Assembly: GCA_004352715.1 (NCBI GenBank)
Contig: SCFE01000005.1
Span: 2,225,359 to 2,289,358 of the forward strand
Length of the DNA: 64,000 nt
Source: Hofstenia miamia
Lineage: Eukaryota > Xenacoelomorpha > Acoela
Reading direction: 5' to 3'
The position numbers and the translations under genes were made by a program. Shown here piece by piece: positions 21,833 through 32,769 of the stretch (position 1 is the stretch's first letter; each line of letters begins with the position of its first letter). The notes beneath the pieces were generated by a model. It was given only the letters and a program-made list of their open reading frames with translations, made no database searches and had not been told where the DNA came from.

Positions 21833-22832
21833 NNNNNNNNNNNNNNNNNNNNNNNNNNNNNNNNNNNNNNNNNNNNNNNNNNNNNNNNNNNNNNNNNNNN
21901 NNNNNNNNNNNNNNNNNNNNNNNNNNNNNNNNNNNNNNNNNNNNNNNNNNNNNNNNNNNNNNNNNNNNNNNNNNNNNNNNNNNNNNNNNNNNNNNNNNNN
22001 NNNNNNNNNNNNNNNNNNNNNNNNNNNNNNNNNNNNNNNNNNNNNNNNNNNNNNNNNNNNNNNNNNNNNNNNNNNNNNNNNNNNNNNNNNNNNNNNNNNN
22101 NNNNNNNNNNNNNNNNNNNNNNNNNNNNNNNNNNNNNNNNNNNNNNNNNNNNNNNNNNNNNNNNNNNNNNNNNNNNNNNNNNNNNNNNNNNNNNNNNNNN
22201 NNNNNNNNNNNNNNNNNNNNNNNNNNNNNNNNNNNNNNNNNNNNNNNNNNNNNNNNNNNNNNNNNNNNNNNNNNNNNNNNNNNNNNNNNNNNNNNNNNNN
22301 NNNNNNNNNNNNNNNNNNNNNNNNNNNNNNNNNNNNNNNNNNNNNNNNNNNNNNNNNNNNNNNNNNNNNNNNNNNNNNNNNNNNNNNNNNNNNNNNNNNN
22401 NNNNNNNNNNNNNNNNNNNNNNNNNNNNNNNNNNNNNNNNNNNNNNNNNNNNNNNNNNNNNNNNNNNNNNNNNNNNNNNNNNNNNNNNNNNNNNNNNNNN
22501 NNNNNNNNNNNNNNNNNNNNNNNNNNNNNNNNNNNNNNNNNNNNNNNNNNNNNNNNNNNNNNNNNNNNNNNNNNNNNNNNNNNNNNNNNNNNNNNNNNNN
22601 NNNNNNNNNNNNNNNNNNNNNNNNNNNNNNNNNNNNNNNNNNNNNNNNNNNNNNNNNNNNNNNNNNNNNNNNNNNNNNNNNNNNNNNNNNNNNNNNNNNN
22701 NNNNNNNNNNNNNNNNNNNNNNNNNNNNNNNNNNNNNNNNNNNNNNNNNNNNNNNNNNNNNNNNNNNNNNNNNNNNNNNNNNNNNNNNNNNNNNNNNNNN
22801 NNNNNNNNNNNNNNNNNNNNNNNNNNNNNNNN
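21833..22832. other. Assembly gap, exactly 1000 N
   Basis: One of two N runs of exactly 1000 (the other is 31113-32112); all others have irregular lengths. A round number suggests a default size used when contigs were joined by long-range data, so adjacency across it is weakly supported. Confidence 0.95.
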
Positions 22833-23403
22833 GGTGTACAAATCTGTAATAGTCTTTTATACATTCAATGGAATCCAATGTGTTCTGTGGGTATCAATAT
22901 CCAAAAATTAATAAATTCGCCACCAGCTGGGGGATTATACAACTAAGAAATTCACAGTTCATAGCATCACACCCCAAAAACACTGTGTTCTTTTGAGTTG
23001 ATAGATTTAGTGAAATGAAAAATTGAATCATTTGTTCACTTGTGAGGTTTCCCTCTGTAAATGCGATATGATGAAAGTTACGCTCATACCAGTTAAAAGC
23101 TTTTTGTATATGGCATGGGAGACAGTCAAACACTTCTTTTGAATGGTGTACTGTAAGAATATAAAGTTTTTCATCGATTAAAATCAACACCACCTTGATA
23201 TAATAAATACTATTGAATATGCTTGCATGTACCTTGAAAAAAACATTAGATTTCACACATGACGCCATGACTAACAACCAACTATCCAAATAGAAAACTA
23301 TAGAGAGAATGATAAATATTTCTGTAATCAATATAAAACATGGGTAAATTGAATAATCGCATATTTCTTTGGGTAAAGTTTTTGCCATTTGAATAAAATC
23401 CAA
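22833..23403 (-). pseudogene. Unrecognised element gene beside the small ssDNA-binding-like gene
   Basis: A 169-codon minus-strand frame (23403-22894) ends in TGA, and homologous-looking sequence (YPQNTLDSIECIKDYYRFVH) continues to the gap. Its C-terminal half, with NWYERNFHHIAFTEG, NTVFLGCDAMNCEFLS and NLLIFGY then a stop then YP, faintly recalls proteins of unknown function that accompany such polymerases in other animals (pattern NxYLTxNxHGI...VYVKGxEK...NLxxxGCP). The N-terminal half is hydrophobic without a clean membrane helix pattern. I assign no function. Confidence 0.35.
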
Positions 23404-23849
23404 ACATGCAAATTCGTTCTACTTGTCATTGTCAAAAATAATAATTTTGATGTCAATGTTTTTAATATTTGCTATATTTTAATCATTTAATAATAATGAT
23501 AAATAATTTTTAAAAAAAATAATTTTTTTTTATATTTTTAACTTTTATCATGTTTATTTGGAAAATATTTCTCAACCAGTGTTTATATTTACATGGTCAC
23601 ATGGTCTCATAGTTTGTATGTTTAATAATTCTATAAATTTATATTTACTCTATTTTTTGTTTTTATATTTTAAGCAAAGCAATAAATACTCCAGTTTGTA
23701 ATAAACACATTAGATATAATCAATCTTGTAATCTAAGCAAATGGTAAACATGTTTCTTAAATCGTTTTGTTTTTTGTTTCAGTAGCGACTACTGTTTATG
23801 TTATCAGATAAAAATAGAAATTGTTACATATATTTATTCTAAATATTTC
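23404..23849. repeat. Noncoding spacer shared with 388-856 (inverted)
   Basis: Matches the reverse complement of 388-856 throughout, including CTACTGTTTATGTTATCAGAT near 23789. It lies downstream of the small minus-strand gene. Confidence 0.7.
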
Positions 23850-24344
23850 TTACACGGAAAATCTAAATACCATTTGTGCATTTCCACCTGGATATATTGG
23901 TGGTTTATCCTTGCCTCATCAAATTTTAAGTCTGATAAACATCTTATATTTTTCTCCTGTAGCTTTCTCTGCATATCACTTTGGTAAGAAGAAACATTTT
24001 CTGTTTTCAAGTATAATTTTTACCACAGGACCATACTTTGTCTGAAGGCTATATGTGTTGTGTATTTTTTGCCACTCACCAATTTTTAATTCCCTAATGG
24101 AGATATATTTTATCTGACATTGTTTGGAAACTTCATTGAGAGTGTTGACCATCTCTGGTTGAACTACCTTACCAATAGTCTCTACGGAATGCACGGTCTT
24201 TGGTAATACTGGCTTTAAAACATATTTTTTGGGTTGCAAGAGAACATCTTGTTTGCTCTGTGTAACTTTGGTAGATTTTTGAGCACAAGATTTGTTAGCA
24301 GCTTTTGAAGTCACTGTTGAATTTAAAATTGAAAAAGTATTCAA
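23850..24344 (-). pseudogene. Small conserved element protein, copy 2
   Basis: The minus-strand frame from about 24344 runs through QPKKYVLKPVLPKT, VVQPEMVNTLNEVSKQCQIK, GEWQKIHNTYSLQTKYG, VKIILEN and FFLPK, then TGA at the position of His (copy 1) or Arg (copies 3 and 4). Homology continues in the same frame to about 23850 through two more TGA codons that match CGA CGA in copy 1. An upstream in-frame TAA (24357-24359) with no ATG before it suggests an upstream exon. The TTG at 24344 is not a credible start. ssDNA-binding role inferred. Confidence 0.55.
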
Positions 24345-25120
24345 AGCACAAGTTATTTATTACAATGTTTTAGCATACAAACCAATCAAAAATAACTCAA
24401 GTCATTTGATCCAATCATCAACTAACGTGATTAATTCATTTGCCAATGTTGTTAGAATATTATAAAATATCTGTTATATGTCTACACCCATGTATCTAGT
24501 TTATCCTAATATCAATTTACCATTTCCACCTTCTTCTATAAAGAATAATGTTTTAGATTATACAATTCCTGGTTTCCACATAGCATATTGTATCTATGTG
24601 CTTATAGATTTACATAACACTATGCTAAGAACTGAGCAACTGTTTACATGACTCAGGGCTAAGTAAAGAATTACAACAATGCTTAAAATTTTCCAGGGTT
24701 TTTTTTTGCAAAAAGTGCCTAGAAACACATTAGCGATGTTTTTGACAGAAGCTTTTAATCTGTCACATTCAAGTGTATTCAATTAAAAATCTTTTTATTA
24801 CTTCCTCCAGAAACCTGGAAAGAGAATCTATCAATCACACAAAAAAACTCAACATTTTTAAAACCTCTTCTTGGGGAACCTGCCAACATATCAAATTATT
24901 TAAAAGCTTTTTCACATAAACCCCACCTACTTGAGATTTTTAAGTACCACAAATTGACGTTATCACAAAAGTTTCCCCTAATTGATTTTTACTTATTGCT
25001 AATTGGATATTCTCTATCCAATCAAAACTCAATGTCTCCCACATTCTTAAATTTTTATTATCCAATTCTATTCTCTTTTGAACTTTGGTTAAAAGCAGTT
25101 TGTTTTCTACATACTTTAAA
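24345..25120. other. Divergent intergenic region
   Basis: Lies between the minus-strand small gene and the plus-strand two-exon gene, so it may hold a bidirectional promoter or the missing 5' exon of the former. No clear TATA/CCAAT arrangement was identified in this AT-rich stretch. Confidence 0.4.
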
Positions 25121-25538
25121 ATGTCTGTTAATGTATCTGAATTTCTCTCTGGCTGGAATGCCCAGTATGAGCAAATCATACAAGAAACCCTTTACAAAGA
25201 TCCATTGGAAATTAGCTTTGATGAAACCATGTAAGACATTCTTTTGTAAAATATATTATCTAAGAACTTTTTATTATATTCAGAAAATTATATTTTAATC
25301 TAGAAAAATGTATAATGTTTTTTTGTATTAATCAAATTTTTTTAGCTTTGATAATATCCCAGAAGAAGAAGAAGAAAATTTCAAAGTATGGTCGCAAAAA
25401 TTCGAAAATAAGGTCAACAAAATGATGATGGAATGTGAGCACTCTCAAATTGGATGTGGGGATGAACAACCAACCACATTGGGTACAAGCAATACCCAGG
25501 GTGTTAATGGTGTTTCCACAAACAACAGTACCACATGA
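25121..25538 (+). CDS. Two-exon acidic small protein of the pPolB element, intact frame
   Basis: ATG at 25121. Exon 1 is 25121-25230 and ends in AT before GTAAGAC. The intron (25231-25345) ends TTTTTTTAG. Exon 2 is 25346-25535 with stop TGA 25536-25538. The phases fit exactly (36 codons plus 2 bases, then 1 base plus 63 codons) and give 100 residues without an internal stop. The N-terminal part (SEFLSGWNAQYEQIIQETLY) looks helical. The splice joins two acidic segments leading to EEEEENFKVW, and the C-terminus is Thr/Asn/Ser-rich and probably disordered. No family recognised. Position between the ssDNA-binding-like gene and the polymerase suggests a replication or structural accessory protein. 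The exon structure is my prediction. Confidence 0.5.
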
Positions 25539-26268
25539 GTATATAATATAGCATGTTTTTTTGGTGTTTGCCATCTCTTCAAATATTAAAAATGTGATAG
25601 AGTTTTTACAATTTAAATAATGCATATGATATATTAATTAGAGGTTTTCTGTTTTTACAAATTTCAAAAATGAATTTGTTTTATTTCATTGCTGAAAATA
25701 TTTCTTGTAAAAGTGTCTACATTATAGTGGTTATTTGTTAAATGCATTCTCTCTATTTAATTTTAAAGAGATATGTTAATATCTAATACATTGTTTTTTC
25801 TCAACACACGATCATGTTTTGTAAATAATGTTTTATTTTAAATTGGAGAGAGACAAGATCTTGAAAAATCAATTTATTAGACTTTGTTTCCCGTTTTAAA
25901 CAGATGGAAGGAAATTCTTTCTCACACATTATAGTTTGTGCAGATCTCTTCATTTGCAATTTATTATTTAATATGCTACCATCTCACTCCACACATTTTA
26001 TAATTGCATAATTATTTTAAAGTGTCTTGCATGCTCCATTAGTCATTCATTGTTTTCTCAATATACATTTTAAAATGAGATGTTATTTATTTAGTTAAAT
26101 GTAATTTTGTTTAAAAGAGTTTTTAATTATGAGGTGTTACCACTGATTTATTTAGCTTAATTTAAATTTGTTTTAAATAATGCATGCATTTTATATGATT
26201 TTTTATCTGGTTATTATTGATTACAATGCATTGCCATTTCACTTATAATGTTGTTATACATATTTGTG
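25539..26268. other. Spacer before the polymerase gene
   Basis: AT-rich. From about 26050 onward it is matched by copy B (about 63780-64000 on the minus strand), so the polymerase promoter should be within it. No gene. Confidence 0.5.
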
Positions 26269-29200
26269 ATGAAAAAATTAGTGTGGTTTTGCTTTGAGTA
26301 AGCCATCACCAATGTAAATACTTTTTTCCAAATGCATACTACTCTTTAAATATAATGACTGTCCTTCCATTCCCACTTTGCTAAAAATTTTTAAATTTAG
26401 TTCTACAAGCACTGTTGGTCAACCCCTTATTTTTCAATGCACTCATTGTGCATATACTAGCCGAAAAACCCATGCATTAGAAGGTCATATAAATATGAAA
26501 CATAAAAAATCACGGGTGTATCTATGCACTGAATGCAAATTATTCTTCCATAAAGAGAAATTGTTTTCTGAGCACATTATGGTTGTCCATGAACGATCAG
26601 CACCACCTTCCATCAATGAGATTATTTTGCATAAAACAAATACAGTGTGTAAAGGAAGCTTTGCCTGTTTTGAAAGCCAACAATTAAATGCAGTGGACAT
26701 TTATTCACTATTCCAACTTGCCACTCATCTATTACAAAAATTATTAAGGAGGACATTGTCAAGCATTTCTCTGCCAAGGTTTATCTGATAGCTGAGGTGG
26801 AACTGTCACGAACTGATGGAAATGAAGAGAAGCAAGTCACTTTGCACCCTGCAAGCAAACCAGCTTCAGTTTTTCGTACAGGACTTTGTGAAGCAAGATA
26901 TTCTCACATGATAAATGAACTTGCAAATTATATCACAGCATATGCAAACAACGGATCAGGGTGGATTGTTAAAAACATAAACAATGTAGGGCTACACATT
27001 GCCAAGTATAGACCAACCCATGCTGGCACATTTATCCCACTACCAGAATGTCTCTTATACACATCTTTTCCTGGTAAACCCAAAGACAGAGGAATCCAAC
27101 CACTGTTTTTTGTATGAAATTTTGGCATGTTTGCATCCAGAAATTAAACATCGAGAGCAAATCACTCACCCTAAATTTAAGGGTGCTTTAAATGTTAATG
27201 GTCTATCCTTCCTGCTCTCTGTAAATGACATCTGTGTGTTTGAGGACCTCAATCAAATAAAGGTAAATGTTTACACTCTAAATGCTAATGATCAGAGTTT
27301 GGTTCCTGCATATGTATCAGAGAAGGACTATGAGAAAAATGCAAACTTGATGTTAATTGAAGAAGGTGGAAATAGTCATTATGTGGCCATAATGAATTTA
27401 AATGCCTGCCTAAAATTTTTCAAAAATACGAGTGATGGTATGCAGTGTCCTAAATGTTTGTCTGGCTTTGTCAATAAAGAAAATTTGGCAAAGCATCAGA
27501 AGAAATGTAGTGGATCTGCTGAACCCAAAATTACATTCCCCAGTCAATCAGAAAAAATTAAGTTTAAAAATTATGGGGCGAAAAACTATGTACCAATCAT
27601 GGTCACATTTGATATAGAAACGATTTCAGAAAAAGTGCATGGTCCTCTACCTAATCCAGCCACCAGCTACACTGTTCAGGAAGTGAGGCAGAGACCCTCT
27701 GGTATTTGCATTGCAACAATGACGGAAAAGGAGCTGCTTTCTTCCAAAGTCTTTTCTGGCGAGGAATGCATGCAGAATGCATGGAACCACTTTAGAAAAA
27801 TTGCGCATGAATCATTTGAGGCAAAGCAAAAACATCGTACACTTCAAATTACACATGGTGAACAAACAAGAATGCTGGCAAATGCAACATCCTGTGTATT
27901 TTGTGAAAAGCCGTTTGAGGTTACTTTGAAAAAAGTAATAGACCATTGTCACTATAGTGGTAAAATTAGAGGCATTGCCCATAGTGACTGTAATATATTG
28001 CATAGATCACCTAATTTCACCCCCATATTTGCACATAACGCATCCCATTATGACTTCCATATTTTATTGAAAACTTTAAAATTGAGGGAAGGCGAAAAAT
28101 TAAGTTGTATTCCCTGCACTAGTGAAAACATGTTGTCACTTAGTTTATCAATTCCCATACAATATTATAAAGATAAAAACAGTGTTAGTAAATGTTTATA
28201 TGAAGAATTACGATTTCTAGACTCTTATCACTTTATAACAGATAGTCTCTCCAACCTAACAAAGAACATTGGCAGTGATAATTATAAATTTTTACACGCA
28301 GGCATGGATGATGGAAAAGCAGAGGCATTAAGCAGAGGAAAAGGTGTGCTGTATTATGATTATTTAGATAGTTTTGAGAAATTTGGTGATACAGAGCTTC
28401 CAGACTTGGTCCACTGGAAGAACCAATTGACTGGGGAAACATCTATAACACAGGAAGAACTGGACTTTGAGCAGGAACATACCTGGGTAAAAGGAGGCTG
28501 TCAGATGCTCAAACACTACCATGACAACTATTTGATGGCAGACACCCTCTTACTTGGCGATGTAATTAGAGAATTTAGGTTGGAGAGCATGGAAATGTAC
28601 AAGCTAGATACTGTGCACTTCTTCACAATTTCAAATTATAGCTGGAATGCAATGCTGAAGTACACACAGACATCATTGGACCCTATTGCCAATCTGGATC
28701 AGCTGGAATTTATTGAAGATGGAATTAGAAGAGGCATTTCCCGCATTTATTCAAGTTGCTATTTTAAAGCAAATAACCCAATGGTGGAGGGTTATGATAG
28801 TGGGAAAGACTCCACATATTCTCTCTTCTTAGACATGAATTCATTGTATGGCGCTTCTATGTGTGAGTTTTTACCCACTGGAGGCCTATGCTGGACAGAT
28901 GAGAGTCTAGAAAATATACTTGCTACACCGTCAGAGGCAGACAGAGGCTATCTGGTTATGGTTGACCTGCATTATCCATCACATCTGCATGGAGAACACT
29001 CTGATTATCTGTTAGCTCTGCAGAAAATGTGTGTGGGTGATGAATTGTTGTCACCATACCAAAAACATATAAAAACTGCGTTAAATTTAAAGACGGGAAA
29101 GTTCCAAAATTAATGCAAACATTTTTTGAAAAAAAAGAATATGTAGTTCATTATGAAATTCTCAAATTTTATATTGCACAAGGTCTAAAAGTGACAAAAT

Positions 29201-30237
29201 TCCACAAAGCATTGCAGTTCCAACAATCAAAATTTTTAAAACCCTACATTGATTTAAACACAATGAAAAGAAAAGCTGCCAAGAATGACTTTGAAAAGAA
29301 TTTTTATAAATTAATTTCAAAAGCGGTATTTGGGAAGACTATGGAATCTCTTAGAAAACAATGCAAAGTCAAATTTGTTGGTAATCAGGAGGCCGCCGAA
29401 AAATTAATTAATACACCTGAATTTAAGTCATTCAATATAATTTCTGAAAATCTAGTGCAGGTCATGTTACGACAAAAAGATCAAGTGGACGAAACCAAAT
29501 TATATTGGTCAAACAATTTTAGATGTGTCCAAATTACAAATGTTTCAATTCCACTATAACATCATGAAGGAGGCATTTAAGAATCAAATTTCTCTATTAT
29601 ACAGCGACACAGATAAAATAAAGAGCAAAAATGTGTACAATGAATTACCAGCAATAGCCAGCCATTTTGACTTTTCAAATTATCCAAAAGATTCACCATT
29701 GTTTAGTGAGGCAAATAAGAAAACTTATTTAAAGTTGAAGGATGAGCTGGCTGGTGGAATACTAACACAAGTGGTGGCATTAAAATTGAAAATGTATTCT
29801 ATCCAATATATATATATGTGCAAATAGTGGGGGTGTCAACCTTAAAACTAGTGCAAAAGGGGTTACAGGTATTGTAAAGAAGACCATGAATTTCGACGTC
29901 TTCAAATGAATTTTGGATGGTGAAGAAATTCTGCAGCGAGAAATGGTAATGATACAGAGTCATAACCACAATATCTCTATCAAGAGGATGAATAAAGTGG
30001 TGCTAACACCCTACGATGATAAGAGATATCTGATGGATCATTAGCAAAGTTTGCCATATGGTCATAAAGGTATAGACTGAATTTAAATATGTTTTACTAA
30101 TTTTTAATTTAGATATTCCTCAGCCCTCAATTAAACACCCTATAAATGAATCATCTACAAGCAGTAGCAGCAAACGACCTCGTTTAGGTATATGAAAATT
30201 ATTTTACACACAAATTTAATATTTCCTAGATCCGTGA
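26269..30237 (+). pseudogene. Protein-primed-type DNA polymerase B with zinc fingers and endonuclease VII-like domain, copy A
   Basis: A short first exon (26269-26297, donor GTAAG) is likely; the main exon starts at 26401. Two C2H2 fingers (CTHC...H...H, CTEC...H...H) come first, then the region with CFLYEILACLHPE and HYVAIMN, a third finger (CPKC), exonuclease motifs FDIETI, HNASHYD and YLMADT, an endonuclease VII-like zinc/HNH segment CVFCEKPF...DHCH..GKIRG inserted between Exo I and II, and polymerase motif A DMNSLYG (about 28832), motif B KLISKAVFGK and motif C YSDTD. Two small introns (30070-30112, 30188-30229) precede a C-terminal exon with basic KRPRL. Lesions: 1-base loss near 26722, 1-base gain near 27065, frameshifts near 29075, 29525 and 29808, a 12-base loss after motif C (about 29613), TAG at 30042. 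It would replicate the element DNA; this copy cannot. Confidence 0.8.
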
Positions 30238-30429
30238 TAGTGAATTGCCTCTGCCATCTCGCTCTGCCTCCGTAGTTGCTCCAAGTTTCTGTATATGGTA
30301 AATGAAATTGGTGAATTTATTGTTAGCAACCTTTTACTTGCTTAGATGTTGTAAATAATTTTCATCATTTCCATACATTGCATTCCCCTCTATTCATTCA
30401 TACATTTGTGCAAAGTCCACCTCTGGGTT
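30238..30429. other. 3' flank of polymerase gene
   Basis: Closely matched by 61160-61320 in copy B. An alternative open frame from the acceptor at 30230 (IRDSELPLPS...) to a TAA after ...SFCIW is conserved in copy B and could be an alternative last exon. Confidence 0.35.
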
Positions 30430-31112
30430 AAATTTCTACTACAACAAAGGCGTATGTATAGTTTTAATATATATAAAAAAATTAATGGAAAAATTTAGCT
30501 CTGCCTCTTGTCATTTTATCATACTCTATCAATTGAAAAAAACGCCTTTTTGTTGAACTCTGTGATAACAAAGGTATAATTGTTTTTTACACATATAATA
30601 AATTAACAATAATATTTAGCCCCATCTGCCTAGTTGTTTCAAATGAAAAAAGATGCCCTCTATGTAAATTCCACCACTTATTGTTTCAAATGAAAAAAGA
30701 TGCCTTGCTACGTAAATTCCACCACAAAAAATGTATGTACGTATTTTAATTTATGATAAATTAACCAAATATTTAGCCTCCATCGCCTCCTACAGTCCAT
30801 CAATTGAAAAAACGCCTCTATGTTGAACTCTGTGATAACAAAGGTATAATTGCTTTTATGCATATAATAAATTAATGAAAATATTTGTTTTAGATTCAGA
30901 TACCTTGTGATAATTTCTATTCATTTCTCCATTCTATGCTGCAAATAGATTTCCCACACACACACACATCATTTATTTTGTAAAATGTAAAATATATTTC
31001 TATGTTTATTTATATATGTCTACATGATTTTTTTTAAAAATTTATAAGAAAATAACCAAAACTATTTAGCTCCCCATCGTCTTCTACCATTTCAAGATGC
31101 AGCGTCTTATCA
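30430..31112 (+). repeat. Tandem repeats of about 275 bases, copy A
   Basis: The block ending TTGAACTCTGTGATAACAAA recurs at about 30553 and 30826 (about 273 apart). Other units with 'aaaagatgcc' and 'aattccaccac' lie between. The array runs into the gap. The same family lies at 60380-61110 in copy B. Confidence 0.7.
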
Positions 31113-32112
31113 NNNNNNNNNNNNNNNNNNNNNNNNNNNNNNNNNNNNNNNNNNNNNNNNNNNNNNNNNNNNNNNNNNNNNNNNNNNNNNNNNNNNNNNN
31201 NNNNNNNNNNNNNNNNNNNNNNNNNNNNNNNNNNNNNNNNNNNNNNNNNNNNNNNNNNNNNNNNNNNNNNNNNNNNNNNNNNNNNNNNNNNNNNNNNNNN
31301 NNNNNNNNNNNNNNNNNNNNNNNNNNNNNNNNNNNNNNNNNNNNNNNNNNNNNNNNNNNNNNNNNNNNNNNNNNNNNNNNNNNNNNNNNNNNNNNNNNNN
31401 NNNNNNNNNNNNNNNNNNNNNNNNNNNNNNNNNNNNNNNNNNNNNNNNNNNNNNNNNNNNNNNNNNNNNNNNNNNNNNNNNNNNNNNNNNNNNNNNNNNN
31501 NNNNNNNNNNNNNNNNNNNNNNNNNNNNNNNNNNNNNNNNNNNNNNNNNNNNNNNNNNNNNNNNNNNNNNNNNNNNNNNNNNNNNNNNNNNNNNNNNNNN
31601 NNNNNNNNNNNNNNNNNNNNNNNNNNNNNNNNNNNNNNNNNNNNNNNNNNNNNNNNNNNNNNNNNNNNNNNNNNNNNNNNNNNNNNNNNNNNNNNNNNNN
31701 NNNNNNNNNNNNNNNNNNNNNNNNNNNNNNNNNNNNNNNNNNNNNNNNNNNNNNNNNNNNNNNNNNNNNNNNNNNNNNNNNNNNNNNNNNNNNNNNNNNN
31801 NNNNNNNNNNNNNNNNNNNNNNNNNNNNNNNNNNNNNNNNNNNNNNNNNNNNNNNNNNNNNNNNNNNNNNNNNNNNNNNNNNNNNNNNNNNNNNNNNNNN
31901 NNNNNNNNNNNNNNNNNNNNNNNNNNNNNNNNNNNNNNNNNNNNNNNNNNNNNNNNNNNNNNNNNNNNNNNNNNNNNNNNNNNNNNNNNNNNNNNNNNNN
32001 NNNNNNNNNNNNNNNNNNNNNNNNNNNNNNNNNNNNNNNNNNNNNNNNNNNNNNNNNNNNNNNNNNNNNNNNNNNNNNNNNNNNNNNNNNNNNNNNNNNN
32101 NNNNNNNNNNNN
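31113..32112. other. Assembly gap, exactly 1000 N
   Basis: Second N run of exactly 1000; its left edge lies inside the 275-base repeats. Its right edge is Gypsy-1 RNase H. Confidence 0.95.
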
Positions 32113-32400
32113 ACAATTCTTTAGCCGTAAATTACGGGCAAGCAAGGAGAATTATGGCTCCACCAAAGTGGAAATGTTAGCTCTAGTGGAGAGTATCAGA
32201 AAGTTCAGACACTTCTTGATCAGGAAAGAGTTCTGAGTATGCACTGACAACAGCGGCCTTGTGCGGCTAAAAAAATTCTCAGGAGATAAATCAGGCATTG
32301 TATCCTGATGGTTAGAATATTTTAATGAGTTTACATTCACAATAGAGCATTGGAAGGGCACCTTACATAGCAATGCAGACTTTTGGAAGTCATTACCAGA
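32113..32400 (+). pseudogene. Gypsy-1 RNase H
   Basis: The frame reads FFSRKLRASKENYGSTKVEM, LALVESIRKFRHFL, then TGA, VCTDNSGLVRL, another TGA before WLEYFNEFTFTIEHWKG and NADFWKSLPE. The Glu of KVEMLAL and the Asp of TDN are the expected catalytic residues of Gypsy RNase H. Both stops are TGA where the family usually has a codon such as CGA. It continues Gypsy-1 RT from before the nested pPolB block; about 150 residues of RT thumb/connection are missing in the gaps. Confidence 0.8.
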
Positions 32401-32769
32401 GTGCCAAAGAGACGTGGAAAAGATAGATGGAGAAAAACAGCAAGTCCAGTTTTTACCACATAATCAATATGACGAGCTGCCAGAAATCAATGTAGACAAG
32501 AAGGGTCAGACGGTACTACCTATCATAATAAAAGAGGAAATCTCTGAAAAGGAGATAATAGAAAAACAACAAAGATGACGTGATCCTCAACGAAATAATA
32601 AGGAAACTGAAAGAACCCAGAGTGACACTATTGAAGCTAACAGAAGTTACTTCAAACGATACAAGTGGAAATTAAACTGAAATGGGTTATTGTACATCAA
32701 AGGTCAAAACAATCAGATTACAATACCTGAGTATTTCAAAAGAGGTCTTATATGGTAGATACATGAAAA
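32401..32769 (+). pseudogene. Gypsy-1 RNase H-integrase spacer
   Basis: Still in the pol frame: KIDGEKQQVQFLPHNQYDEL, IIIKEEISEKEIIEKQQR, TGA, later TGA and RGLIW TAG. It is a weakly conserved, charged tether between the RNase H and integrase domains. Confidence 0.55.

Larger units (their letters stand above)
22833..31112 (+). mobile_element. Polinton/Maverick-like or virus-derived element with pPolB, copy A
   Basis: The genes lie in divergent blocks: unknown gene (minus, 22833-23403), small putative ssDNA-binding protein (minus, 23850-24344), two-exon acidic protein (plus, 25121-25538), protein-primed-type DNA polymerase B (plus, 26269-30237), then 275-base tandem repeats. Copy B of the right half is at 60.4-64.0 kb and of the left half at 1-856. 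Terminal inverted repeats, integrase, packaging ATPase and capsid genes are not visible; the ends fall in gaps. The class is therefore inferred from the polymerase alone. Confidence 0.6.

Noticed and set aside
19343-22911. Long open frames made mostly of unknown residues
   Set aside because: They run through N gaps; only the sequenced flanks (protease, RT) are evidence. The same holds for frames over all other gaps.
24954-25298. 114-codon plus-strand frame
   Set aside because: It overlaps the better supported two-exon gene in another frame and has no domain character.
26928-28442. Minus-strand frames inside the polymerase region
   Set aside because: Shadows of the polymerase gene on the plus strand.
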